A model generated the notes under the pieces. That model was not told the origin of the DNA, searched no databases, and saw nothing but the letters and a program-made list of their open reading frames with translations. Both the position numbers and the translations under genes were made by a program. From positions 1-63,634 of the forward strand of contig CAZFOB010000020.1 in NCBI GenBank assembly GCA_964520325.1: 63,634 nt of DNA. The letters are read 5' to 3'. The DNA is from CAZFOB01 sp964520325 (GTDB taxonomy: Bacteria; Actinomycetota; JAICYB01). Of this stretch, positions 41,108 through 49,258 are shown piece after piece. Positions within the stretch are counted from its first letter, which is position 1. The number at the start of each line of letters is the position of its first letter.

Positions 41108-42117
41108 ACCGAGGCCTGCGACTGCGTCTGCGCCGCCGTCTGATCCTTCTGGCCGTCCGGCGCCGGGAGCAACGTGAACATCGCGTCGTGGAGGTCCCGG
41201 CCGACGAGGTTCAGCTCAGCCCGTAGTTCGTCGAGGAATTCGTGCAGTCCGCGGGACATGATCTCAGAGGTCGCGGCGAAGTCTAGCTTCGCGCGCAGAC
41301 GTCCGAGCCGCTGTTCGGCGGCGTTGGCGTAGGTGCCCGGTGCCGATCCAGTGATCGCTCGGAGCGACTCCTCCGCGCGTCGCACGCAGTACCGCACCGT
41401 CCGTGGGAACTCCGGGTCGAGGAGCAGGAACTCCACGACCTCGCGCGGGACGATCCGTCCGCATCGTTTCCGGTACATCTCGAGCGCGCTCGCCGATCGC
41501 AGCAGCGCCGCCCATTGGATGTTGTCGTACGGCGAACCGACGTACGTGGGGTCGGGCAACAGGATGAAGTACTTCATGTCGAGGATCCGCGTCGTCTTGT
41601 CGGCGCGTTCGAGCAATCGTCCGAGCCTGCCGAAGTGCCAAGCCTCCCCGTGGGACATCGTGGCGTCCATCACTCCTTCGAACGTGTGGCCGATGAGCTT
41701 CACCTGGGAGAAGAAGTCGTGCGGCGCGAGCATCAGGTTGAAGTCGCTGAAGGCGGCGCGTCGCACCATCAGATAGAAGCGGTTGATCTGCTCCCACATC
41801 TCGGAGCTGATGATCTCGCGCACCTGCGTAGCGTTGTCTCTTGCCTGGTATCCGCAGCCGAGGATCGAGCTGGGGTAGTCGGGATCGAAGGTCAAGAAGC
41901 TCATCACGTTTTCGCGGGTGAAATCCTGACCGAAGTTGTCGAGGAAGATCTCGCGGTCGCCGGTGGTGTTCACCAACGGCTCCCATTGCTGCTCGGTGTC
42001 CTTCGGGAGGTCGAGCATGAGGTGGAGGTTCACGTCCACGAAGCGCGCGATGTTCTCCGACCGCTCCATGTAGCGTGCCATCCAGTAGACGGAATCGGCG
42101 ACGCGGGACAGCATCAA
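41104..42117 (-). CDS. Alpha-E domain protein (DUF403)
   Basis: This 337-residue all-helical alpha-E protein begins LSRVADSVYWMARYMERSEN, the conserved family N-terminus with the Tyr-Trp and Glu-Arg pair, and continues VDVNLHLMLDLP. It always travels with a circularly permuted ATP-grasp protein and a transglutaminase. The role is unknown; a structural or transfer role in amide ligation has been proposed from genomics. It overlaps the transglutaminase gene by 4 bp and lies 10 bases downstream of the ATP-grasp gene. Confidence 0.9.
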   Translation of the reverse strand: MMLSRVADSVYWMARYMERSENIARFVDVNLHLMLDLPKDTEQQWEPLVNTTGDREIFLDNFGQDFTRENVMSFLTFDPDYPSSILGCGYQARDNATQVREIISSEMWEQINRFYLMVRRAAFSDFNLMLAPHDFFSQVKLIGHTFEGVMDATMSHGEAWHFGRLGRLLERADKTTRILDMKYFILLPDPTYVGSPYDNIQWAALLRSASALEMYRKRCGRIVPREVVEFLLLDPEFPRTVRYCVRRAEESLRAITGSAPGTYANAAEQRLGRLRAKLDFAATSEIMSRGLHEFLDELRAELNLVGRDLHDAMFTLLPAPDGQKDQTAAQTQSQASV

Positions 42118-42127
42118 TGAGCCCCCG

Positions 42128-43618
42128 TCATTGTCGAAGCACCCAGGTGTCCTTCGAACCGCCGCCCTGTGAGGAGTTCACGACGAGCGAGCCCTTCTTC
42201 AGGGCGACCCGGGTGAGACCGCCGGGGAGCACGGCGATGTCCTCGCCGTACATGACGAATGGACGCAGGTCGACGTGGCGTCCTTCGACCTGCCCCTCGA
42301 CGATCACGGGCGCCCGCGACAGAGCGACGGTGGGTTGGGCGATGTAGTTGCGCGGGTCAGCCTCGATGCGGTCGGCGAACGCGTCCTGCTCTTCCTTCGT
42401 CGAATGCGGACCGACGAGCATCCCGTAGCCGCCCGACTCGTTTGCCGTCTTCACGACCAGTTCGTCGAGGTGCTCGCGGACGTAGGCGCGCTGATCGTCC
42501 TCCCAGCACACGTAGGTTTCGACATTGGGCAGGATCGCCTCCTCACCGAAGTAGTAGTTGATGATCTTCGGCACGTACGCGTACACCACCTTGTCGTCGG
42601 CGATGCCGGTGCCCGGTGCATTGGCGAGCGCGACGCGTCCGGCGCGGTAGACAGCCATGAGACCGGGGACGCCGAGTATCGAATCGGGACGGAACACGTG
42701 CGGGTCGAGGAACTCGTCGTTGATCCGCCGGTAGATGACGTCCACGCGCTGCAGTCCCTTTGTGGTTCTCATGTGCACCCAGCCGTCGGCGACGACGAGA
42801 TCGCGTCCCTCGACGAGCTCGACGCCCATCTGCTGCGCGAGGAACGAATGCTCGAAGTAGGCCGGGTTGAAGGGCCCCGGTGTAAGGACGACGACTGTGG
42901 GGTTCGTGAGTCCCTCGGGTGCCAGGGCCTGCAGCATCTCGAGCAACCGGTTCGCGAAATCGTCGACCGGACGCACATTGGACGCGGCGAACACGCCGGG
43001 GAATGTGCGTTTGAGCACCTGCCGGTTCTCGAGCACATACGACACACCGGACGGACAGCGCAGGTTGTCCTCGAGCACGAAGAACTCGCCGTCTCGATCG
43101 CGCACGAGGTCGGAGCCGGTGATGTGGCACCACACTCCGCGCGGGGGCTCGAGCCCGACGACTTCCGGCATGAACGAGGCGGCAGAGGTGATGACGAACT
43201 CGGGGATGACTTTATCGGCGAGGATCTTCTGCCCGCCGTAGATATCGGCGATGAACTCGTTCAGCGCGTAGATGCGCTGGCGCAGTCCGCGCTCGATGCA
43301 GTCGAAATCGTATGCGGGGAGGATCCTCGGGATGATGTCGAAGGGGAAGATGCGCTCGGCCCCCGCCTCGGGCTCCGCCCCCGCGTCGTCGCCGGAGCTC
43401 GTGCCCGGGATCGTAAACGTGATGCCCATCGACATCAGGGCTTGCTCGGCGGCTTGCTGGCGCCGCTCGAGCTCGCCCTCGGGGAGCTTGCTCAGCAGGT
43501 CGATGAGCGGTTCGGCCCCCGGACGTGGCCTGCCCGAGGCGTCGAGCAGCTCGTCGTAGAACCCGCCGAGGTCGTAGGCGTCGAAGCGCACTCCATCACC
43601 GTAGTTCAACCTCCACAT
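42128..43618 (-). CDS. Circularly permuted ATP-grasp protein
   Basis: This 496-residue member of the circularly permuted ATP-grasp family (DUF404/DUF407) has FDIIPRILPAYDFDCIERGL, FVLEDNLRCPSGVSYVLENR, VVKTANESGGYGMLVGPHST (ATP loop) and VDLRPFVMYGEDIAVLPGGLTR split across the protein. It should ligate a carboxylate to an amine with ATP. The ATG at 43618 gives the family N-terminus (FDAYDLGGFYDELLDASG); a much longer open frame upstream is unconserved. It is first in the alpha-E/transglutaminase unit. Confidence 0.9.
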   Translation of the reverse strand: MWRLNYGDGVRFDAYDLGGFYDELLDASGRPRPGAEPLIDLLSKLPEGELERRQQAAEQALMSMGITFTIPGTSSGDDAGAEPEAGAERIFPFDIIPRILPAYDFDCIERGLRQRIYALNEFIADIYGGQKILADKVIPEFVITSAASFMPEVVGLEPPRGVWCHITGSDLVRDRDGEFFVLEDNLRCPSGVSYVLENRQVLKRTFPGVFAASNVRPVDDFANRLLEMLQALAPEGLTNPTVVVLTPGPFNPAYFEHSFLAQQMGVELVEGRDLVVADGWVHMRTTKGLQRVDVIYRRINDEFLDPHVFRPDSILGVPGLMAVYRAGRVALANAPGTGIADDKVVYAYVPKIINYYFGEEAILPNVETYVCWEDDQRAYVREHLDELVVKTANESGGYGMLVGPHSTKEEQDAFADRIEADPRNYIAQPTVALSRAPVIVEGQVEGRHVDLRPFVMYGEDIAVLPGGLTRVALKKGSLVVNSSQGGGSKDTWVLRQ

Positions 43619-43672
43619 CGCAGGCGTTTCCCCCGATGACGGTGGTGTTAACGGGAATAGCATTGTCTCGCC

Positions 43673-44083
43673 ATGGACAAAGGCCCGGACACCGGCATGG
43701 ACAAGGCGGAGCTCTTGCGCAGCGTCTCGTTCTTGAAGCCGTTGTCCGACGACACCCTCGAGTCGCTGGCAGCGGACATCCATGAGGTCGTCTTTGCTCC
43801 TGGGACGCGGTTCATCACCGAAGGCCAAGTCGAAGACGACGCGTATGTCATCGCGGATGGCAGCGCGGAGGTATCCGTTCGCGGCCGGCGTGTGCGCAGG
43901 ATCGCCCAAGGCGAAGTGGTCGGCGAGATGGCCGCCGTGGCGACGGATCGGCGCACCGCTTCGGTCACTGCGACGACCCAGGTGCGAGCGCTCGTGCTCA
44001 CCGGTGCGTTCTTGCGCGATCTGATGCAGAAACACCCGAACGTGGCTGCGGTCCTGGCGCGGGAGATGTCGCTTCGCGGGTAG
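43673..44083 (+). CDS. Single-domain cyclic nucleotide-binding protein
   Basis: This 136-residue protein is one CRP/cNMP-binding beta-roll with a phosphate cassette GEVVGEMAAVATDRRTAS (Glu85 and Arg94 as ribose and phosphate contacts) and a short C-terminal helix. It has no DNA-binding or kinase domain. It is divergent from the ATP-grasp gene with 54 bases between, and converges on the helicase gene. It may be a cAMP reader; a cyclase gene lies at 19397-22015 in this window. Confidence 0.83.
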   Translation: MDKGPDTGMDKAELLRSVSFLKPLSDDTLESLAADIHEVVFAPGTRFITEGQVEDDAYVIADGSAEVSVRGRRVRRIAQGEVVGEMAAVATDRRTASVTATTQVRALVLTGAFLRDLMQKHPNVAAVLAREMSLRG

Positions 44084-44090
44084 CCGTTCC

Positions 44091-46328
44091 TCAGGTGCTG
44101 AGCGGATCCGGCAGCGGCGCCTCGTGGACGACGATCAGTCGCTGGGTCGCCCGTGTGATCGCGACGTACAGCGCACGCAAGCCCCCGGCGGCAACGGCCA
44201 CGATCGCCGACGGCTCGACGACGACGACCGCGTCGAACTCGAGGCCGCGCGCCTCGTCCACGGTGAGCACGGCTATCGGTTCGTCCAAGAGCGATGCAGG
44301 ATCACTGCTGAGGGGGATGCCGATCTCTTCGCGGATGGCTACGACGACGGCCGGGATGGCGAGAACGGCAACGGTGCCCTCGCGCTTCGATTCGGCTCGC
44401 GCGGCCTCGACGGCCGTGCGGACGAGGTCGTTGGTCTTGAGGAACACCGGGTCGTCGCCGTCGGTGCGTACCGAACGGGGAGGCGTGAGATCGGGCGCCG
44501 CCGCTTCGAGGACGCGCGTGGCAAGCCTGGCGATCGGCTCGGGTGAGCGGTAGTTGATCGAGAGCTCGGTCAGACGGGACGTGGGCGGCTGAAGCTGCGT
44601 GATGACGTCGTCCCAGCTCGCGTTCTCCCATGTGCCGGCGTTCTGACCGAGGTCACCAACGATCGTCATCGACTTGCCCGGTGCCCTGCGCGCGATCATG
44701 CGCCACTGCATCGGCGAGAGGGTCTGCGCCTCGTCGATCACCACATGGCCGAACCACTCGCGCGGCGGCTTCTTCCAGTCCTTGTCCTCCTCCTCGAGCT
44801 CGAGACGCTGTGCGACGAGCCGGTCGATGAACGCCTGGCGCTCGGCACGGATGATCGGCTCGAGCTCCTGGAGCTCGTCGACCAAACGTTCGATGCCGTA
44901 GCGTTCCTCGGCGTCGATCTTCGGACGGCGACGCCGCCGCTTCTGCACGCCGAGATGTGGTGCCGCCTCGTCGATGAGCGCGATGTCGGCTTCGGTCCAT
45001 TCATGAACTTCATGGTCATGAACTTCATGGCCTTGAACGTCACCGTCAGTAGGCATGCGGATCATGCGCCGCTGATCGTCCTTCGACAGGATGCCGTCCG
45101 CGGCGGCTGCGAGGACCGCTTCGTCGGTGCAGAGCGACTTCACTAGATCTTCGGCGGTGCGCACCGGCCACATCTGGTCGAGCGCCCCGACGAACGTTTC
45201 GTCGTCCCGGAGGTCCAGTTCGAAGGATTCGCGGTGCTCCTCACCGAACAGGTTCGCCCAATGACGCTGCTGCTTCTTCCACTTGTTCCAGAGGTACGTG
45301 ATCGTCAGGTCGCGGACGTCGCCTCGCTTGCCGTTGTGCTTGCCGCGGATGCGCTCGCGGATCATCTTCACGATGTGGCGGCTCGCCGCCACCGACAGCG
45401 TGAGTTTGGCTCCCTCGAACTCGATCGCAACCGGCCCGGGGAGCGCTTGTTCGAGATTCCGAGCGGCACGTTCGATCACCTTGACCATGCGGGGATCTCC
45501 TTTCACGCGTGCCGCGTCATCCGGCTCGTCCGCGCTCGCGCGGATACCGGGGATGATCCCGCGGATGCTCGACAGCGTTGCCGATTCACCGAGTGTCGGA
45601 AGCACCTGCTCGATGTACCGGAGGAACACCGAGTTCGGTCCCACCACGAGCACACCGAGGCGCTCGAGCCGCTCGCGGTGCGCGTACAGCAGATAGGCGG
45701 CGCGGTGAAGCGCGACGGCGGTCTTTCCGGTGCCCGGCCCGCCTTGGACGACGACGATGCCCTCGAGAGGAGCGCGGATGATCTCGTCCTGCTCGCGCTG
45801 GATCGTCTCGACGATGTCGCGCATGCGTCCGGTTCGCTCCCGCCGGAGTGCGTTGAGCAGCGCAGCCTCGCCGATCAGTACAAGGTCGTCGGTGCGTTCG
45901 TTGGATGCGTCGAGGAGTTCGTCCTCGAGGTGGACGACCTTGCGGTCCTTGACCGAGATATGGCGACGGCGCACAACGCCGAGCTGCTCGCGCGGCGTCG
46001 CCCGGTAGAAGGGTTCGGCCGCGGGCGCGCGCCAATCGGTGACGAGCGGTTCGTGATCGACGTCGAAAACGGCGACCCGTCCGATGTGGTGGGTGGCGCC
46101 GTCCTCGTTGTCGATACGTCCGAAGACCAGGGGCTCGTCGCCGATCGACAGGTGCTTCACCCGCCGCAGGCCCGTTTCGACGATCGCGTCGCGCTCGGGA
46201 CCGGCGTTCCAGCCCTCGGCCATCGCGCGGTCGGCGAAGCCCTGGGCGTGCTCGGTCATGGCATCGAGCCGTTCATAGGCTCGGTCGACGAGGAACTGCT
46301 CGTCGGCGATCTCGTTGGTGATTCCCAC
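44091..46328 (-). CDS. UvrD/Rep-type helicase of the HelR family
   Basis: This 745-residue superfamily 1 helicase-like ATPase has Walker A GGPGTGKTA at 196-204, Walker B VVIDEAQTLSPMQW, a motif III-like GDLGQNAGTW, motif IV LSINYRSPEPIARLA and motif VI YVAITRATQRLIVVHE. The N-terminal region (ADEQFLVDRAYERLDAM; GRIDNEDGATHHIGRVAVFD) is typical of HelR/HelD-like proteins that remove stalled RNA polymerase and can protect from rifamycins. The GTG at 46328 gives the family start. Between 210 and 440 lies the family-specific insert. Confidence 0.87.
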   Translation of the reverse strand: MGITNEIADEQFLVDRAYERLDAMTEHAQGFADRAMAEGWNAGPERDAIVETGLRRVKHLSIGDEPLVFGRIDNEDGATHHIGRVAVFDVDHEPLVTDWRAPAAEPFYRATPREQLGVVRRRHISVKDRKVVHLEDELLDASNERTDDLVLIGEAALLNALRRERTGRMRDIVETIQREQDEIIRAPLEGIVVVQGGPGTGKTAVALHRAAYLLYAHRERLERLGVLVVGPNSVFLRYIEQVLPTLGESATLSSIRGIIPGIRASADEPDDAARVKGDPRMVKVIERAARNLEQALPGPVAIEFEGAKLTLSVAASRHIVKMIRERIRGKHNGKRGDVRDLTITYLWNKWKKQQRHWANLFGEEHRESFELDLRDDETFVGALDQMWPVRTAEDLVKSLCTDEAVLAAAADGILSKDDQRRMIRMPTDGDVQGHEVHDHEVHEWTEADIALIDEAAPHLGVQKRRRRRPKIDAEERYGIERLVDELQELEPIIRAERQAFIDRLVAQRLELEEEDKDWKKPPREWFGHVVIDEAQTLSPMQWRMIARRAPGKSMTIVGDLGQNAGTWENASWDDVITQLQPPTSRLTELSINYRSPEPIARLATRVLEAAAPDLTPPRSVRTDGDDPVFLKTNDLVRTAVEAARAESKREGTVAVLAIPAVVVAIREEIGIPLSSDPASLLDEPIAVLTVDEARGLEFDAVVVVEPSAIVAVAAGGLRALYVAITRATQRLIVVHEAPLPDPLST

Positions 46329-46391
46329 AGCCGTCCATCGTAGCCCTGACGTAACTTCGGGGCGTATCGGGCCCCGGTGTACCTGACGGGC

Positions 46392-46410
46392 ATCTGACGG
46401 GTCGTCAGAT
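46392..46410. promoter_or_regulatory. 19-bp palindromic operator, copy 3
   Basis: ATCTGACGGGTCGTCAGAT is identical to the copy at 9715-9733, 37 kb away. It lies 14 bp before the ATG of the fadE at 46425 and its right edge overlaps TACACT, a possible -10 (46410-46415). A half-site (CCTGACGGG) lies 10 bases upstream of it. Perfect conservation of all 19 bases in a 63-kb stretch is unlikely by chance. Confidence 0.78.
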
Positions 46411-46424
46411 ACACTCCCGGCGCG

Positions 46425-47576
46425 ATGGATCTGCGATTCACGCCCGAACAGGACGCGTTCCGCGCGGTTGCGGCGGCCTGGCTCGAGGCCAACGTCCCCC
46501 ACCCGTCCCTTCCTTCTATGGACACAGCCGACGGTTTCGACGCGCACCGCATGTGGGAACGCACGCTCTTCGACGGTGGTTGGGGCGTGGTTTCGTGGCC
46601 CGAGCAGTACGGCGGGCGGGCCTTGAGCCTTCTGGATTGGCTGATCTTCGAGGAGGAGTACTACAGAGCCGGCGCGCCGGGAAGAGTGAACCAGAACGGG
46701 CTTTTCCTTCTCGGTCCGACGTTGATGGACTACGGCACGCCGGAGCAAAAGGCGCGATTCCTCCCCGCGATGGCGAGCGGCGACGAGGTCTGGTGTCAGG
46801 GGTGGTCGGAGCCGAACGCCGGAAGCGACATGGCGAACATCCGCACGAAGGCCACTCTTGACGGCGACGAGTGGGTCATCGTTGGTCAGAAGACGTGGTG
46901 CTCGCGCGGGGTGTGGGCCGACTGGCTGTTCGGTCTGTTCCGTTCCGAGCCGGGGTCACAGCGTCACCACGGACTCACGATGGTCCTCATGCCGATGTCC
47001 ACGCCCGGCATCGACGCGCGACCCATCGCGCAGATGGACGGAGAAACCGGCTTCGCGGAGGTGTTCTTCGACGGCGCGCGGGTGCCGGTGGCGAACACGC
47101 TCGGGGAGCCTGGCCAGGGTTGGAATGTTGCGATGACCACGGCCGGGTTCGAGCGCGGGCTGCTGCTCCGCCCACCCGGCCGCTTCCTCGCGACGGCATC
47201 TCGATTGCAACAGTTGTTCGTCCAGGCCGGTGAACCTGTGCACTACCGCGACGCGGTTGCTCGCGCGCAGATGGCGGCCCGTCAATACCGGCTGTACGTG
47301 TGGTGGACGGCCGCCAGAGTCGGCCGGGGCGAGAAGATCGGACCGGAGTCGAGCGTGAACAAGCTCGTGTGGTCGCTGATGGACATGCGGATGCACGAGA
47401 CCGCGATCGACCTCATGGGTCTGGCCGGGATCACCCCCGGGGTCCCGGATGGCGGTGAGGCGAAAGCGTGGATCGACGGCTACTACTTCTCACTCGCCGG
47501 ACCGATCTACGCCGGGACGAACGAGATCCAGCGCAACATCATCGGCGAGCGCGTCTTGGGTCTACCTCGGGGCTGA
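46425..47576 (+). CDS. Acyl-CoA dehydrogenase (FadE30-like)
   Basis: This 383-residue enzyme has WCQGWSEPNAGSDMANI, the FAD loop VGQKTWCSRGVWADW, EVFFDGARVPVANTLGEPGQGW and the C-terminal AGTNEIQRNIIGERVLGLPRG. The early block FRAVAAAWLEANVPHPSLPSM and GVVSWPEQYGGR resemble the FadE30 type of the KstR2 regulon and the protein at 55367-56548 in this window. It is monocistronic, 14 bp after the 19-bp operator. A steroid-ring-derived CoA substrate is an inference. Confidence 0.9.
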   Translation: MDLRFTPEQDAFRAVAAAWLEANVPHPSLPSMDTADGFDAHRMWERTLFDGGWGVVSWPEQYGGRALSLLDWLIFEEEYYRAGAPGRVNQNGLFLLGPTLMDYGTPEQKARFLPAMASGDEVWCQGWSEPNAGSDMANIRTKATLDGDEWVIVGQKTWCSRGVWADWLFGLFRSEPGSQRHHGLTMVLMPMSTPGIDARPIAQMDGETGFAEVFFDGARVPVANTLGEPGQGWNVAMTTAGFERGLLLRPPGRFLATASRLQQLFVQAGEPVHYRDAVARAQMAARQYRLYVWWTAARVGRGEKIGPESSVNKLVWSLMDMRMHETAIDLMGLAGITPGVPDGGEAKAWIDGYYFSLAGPIYAGTNEIQRNIIGERVLGLPRG

Positions 47577-47609
47577 TCGGCGGAAGAGACAGTCGCATAC
47601 AATGTCTTC

Positions 47610-48032
47610 ATGAGTATCCTTTCCATCCGTTTGAAGCGGGAAGAGCTCCATGACCGGCTGCGACGCCGGGCCGCCGCCCGTGGCGAGTCCGCATCGGGGC
47701 TCGGCGAGCGCCTGATCGACGAAGGGCTTCGCATGGACGCCCATCCGGGCATCGTCTTTCGTGAGGGTCCGTCTGGACGCCGCGCCGGATTGGCGTCCGG
47801 TCCGGACGTGTGGCAGATCGCATCTCTGCTCCTCGCGCTCGAAGGCCCGGCGGAGGAACGGATCGAGGAATGCTCGTGCAGGATGGGTCTCTCCCCTTAC
47901 CAGGTGCGCATCGCGAGCCGTTACTACGCGGAGTTCGCAACCGAGATCGACGCTGAGATTGCGGCCAATGAGGAGGCGGCCGATCGGGAACTCGCAGCTT
48001 GGGAAGCAGAGCAGCGGCTCCTCGGTTCGTGA
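47610..48032 (+). CDS. VapB-like antitoxin with ribbon-helix-helix and DUF433-like domain
   Basis: This 140-residue protein has an N-terminal ribbon-helix-helix (MSILSIRLKREELHDRLRRR, about 1-45), then a DUF433-like module (HPGIVFREGPSGRRAGLASG), both typical antitoxin parts. TACAAT (47598-47603) ends 6 bases before the ATG, giving a leaderless message. The stop overlaps the GTG of the next gene, a DUF5615 PIN-like protein, with which DUF433 antitoxins usually pair. I infer a type II toxin-antitoxin unit. Confidence 0.75.
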   Translation: MSILSIRLKREELHDRLRRRAAARGESASGLGERLIDEGLRMDAHPGIVFREGPSGRRAGLASGPDVWQIASLLLALEGPAEERIEECSCRMGLSPYQVRIASRYYAEFATEIDAEIAANEEAADRELAAWEAEQRLLGS

Positions 48033-48406
48033 GGTTGCTTCTCGACGAGATGCACGACCCGGCTGTAGCGCAAGCCCTGCGCCGTTCCGATCGGGACGTC
48101 CTGGCCATCGCCGAGCTCCCGCTGCTGAAAGGGCTCTCGGACGCCATCGTTCTCGCATGCTCCACGCTCGACGGGCGCGCGCTGGTCACCGAGGACGTGA
48201 ACGACTTCGTCACGTTGCACGCCGTGATGATGGCGACCGAGACACCCCACGCAGGCATGATCCTTACTCACCCACGCAGGTTCCCGAGAGATCGTCGTGA
48301 TGCCTTGTCTCAACTTGCGTCGGCCCTGTCCCGATTTCTTGTCGATGTTGCGCCGAGACTTGAGGGGACTCCGTTCCTTTGGTGGCTGGAACGAGCAGAC
48401 GACTAA
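48029..48406 (+). CDS. DUF5615 PIN-like toxin
   Basis: This 125-residue protein begins RLLLDEMHDPAVAQALRRS, the DUF5615 PIN-like start with Asp and Glu, and has GRALVTEDVNDF with further acidic residues of the nuclease site. Such proteins are VapC-like RNases. The GTG overlaps the antitoxin stop (GTGA). A hydrolase gene follows 9 bases after its stop but is probably unrelated. Confidence 0.75.
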   Translation: MRLLLDEMHDPAVAQALRRSDRDVLAIAELPLLKGLSDAIVLACSTLDGRALVTEDVNDFVTLHAVMMATETPHAGMILTHPRRFPRDRRDALSQLASALSRFLVDVAPRLEGTPFLWWLERADD

Positions 48407-48415
48407 CCTCAGGAC

Positions 48416-49258
48416 GTGAAGGTTCGCGAGATCGAGGCCAACGCCATGACGTTTTCGTGTCGAGAGGTCGGTGACGGCGACCCGGTACTCCTGCTGCACG
48501 GGTTCCCGGAGACGTCATACATGTGGCGCGGACTCATGGAGTCGCTCGCGGGGGCCGGGTACCACTGCATCGCGCCGAACATGCGCGGCTACTCGTCCGG
48601 TGCGCGTCCTGAAGACCTCGAGGCCTACAACTACGAGCACCTGGTGTCGGATGTTCACGCGGTCGCCGCCGCCGCGGGTTTCGATCGGTACCACCTGATC
48701 GGACACGACTGGGGCGCCATCATCGGTTGGGGTGTGGTGTCGAACGACGACTCACGCGTCGCCAGCTGGTCGGCGCTCTCCGTGCCGCACTACCGCTCCT
48801 TCGCCGAAGCGGTGCGCGACGACCCGGAGGAGGAGTTCTACCGTGGCATCTTGAAGGTGTTCGTCGACCCCAACACGGCCGCGGGCATGTCCGCCAACGG
48901 GGCGGCGGCGATGCGTGCGTTCTGGACGTCGAGTGCCGAAGACGAGATCGAGGACTACTCGTCGGTCTTCGGGGAGCCGGGCGCTCTGCAGGCCGCGCTC
49001 AACTACTACGTCGCGTGCCGGTCGCACGCTCGCGCGCTCGACGGGCCGTTGGCGTTCGGTTCGGTGTCGGTGCCGACACTGCTGCTGTGGGGGAAGGACG
49101 ACGTAGCCATCCGTGCGATGTCGGTGGACGGAGCCGCGCAGTACATGACCGGTCCGTACCGACGCGTCGACCTCGACGCCGGGCACTGGCTCGTGCAGGA
49201 GCAGCCAGATCAGGTGCGGGACGAGATCCTCGTGCACCTCAAGGAGAACGCGCTATGA
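48416..49258 (+). CDS. Alpha/beta hydrolase, epoxide-hydrolase-like
   Basis: This 280-residue protein has the oxyanion motif HGFPETSYMW, the nucleophile Asp98 in GHDWGA, a cap domain, an acid in LLWGKDDVAI and a His in AGHWLVQE. An Asp nucleophile points to epoxide hydrolase or haloalkane dehalogenase rather than esterase. GTG is the start. The ATGA overlap with the next gene, an M20 amidohydrolase, makes a two-gene unit. Confidence 0.87.
   Translation: MKVREIEANAMTFSCREVGDGDPVLLLHGFPETSYMWRGLMESLAGAGYHCIAPNMRGYSSGARPEDLEAYNYEHLVSDVHAVAAAAGFDRYHLIGHDWGAIIGWGVVSNDDSRVASWSALSVPHYRSFAEAVRDDPEEEFYRGILKVFVDPNTAAGMSANGAAAMRAFWTSSAEDEIEDYSSVFGEPGALQAALNYYVACRSHARALDGPLAFGSVSVPTLLLWGKDDVAIRAMSVDGAAQYMTGPYRRVDLDAGHWLVQEQPDQVRDEILVHLKENAL

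Noticed and set aside
42275..43639. A 454-codon open frame on the plus strand opposite the ATP-grasp gene
   Set aside because: It mirrors the codon pattern of the minus-strand gene, has Arg/Asp/Val-rich low-complexity content and no recognisable domain. High GC makes such antisense frames common.
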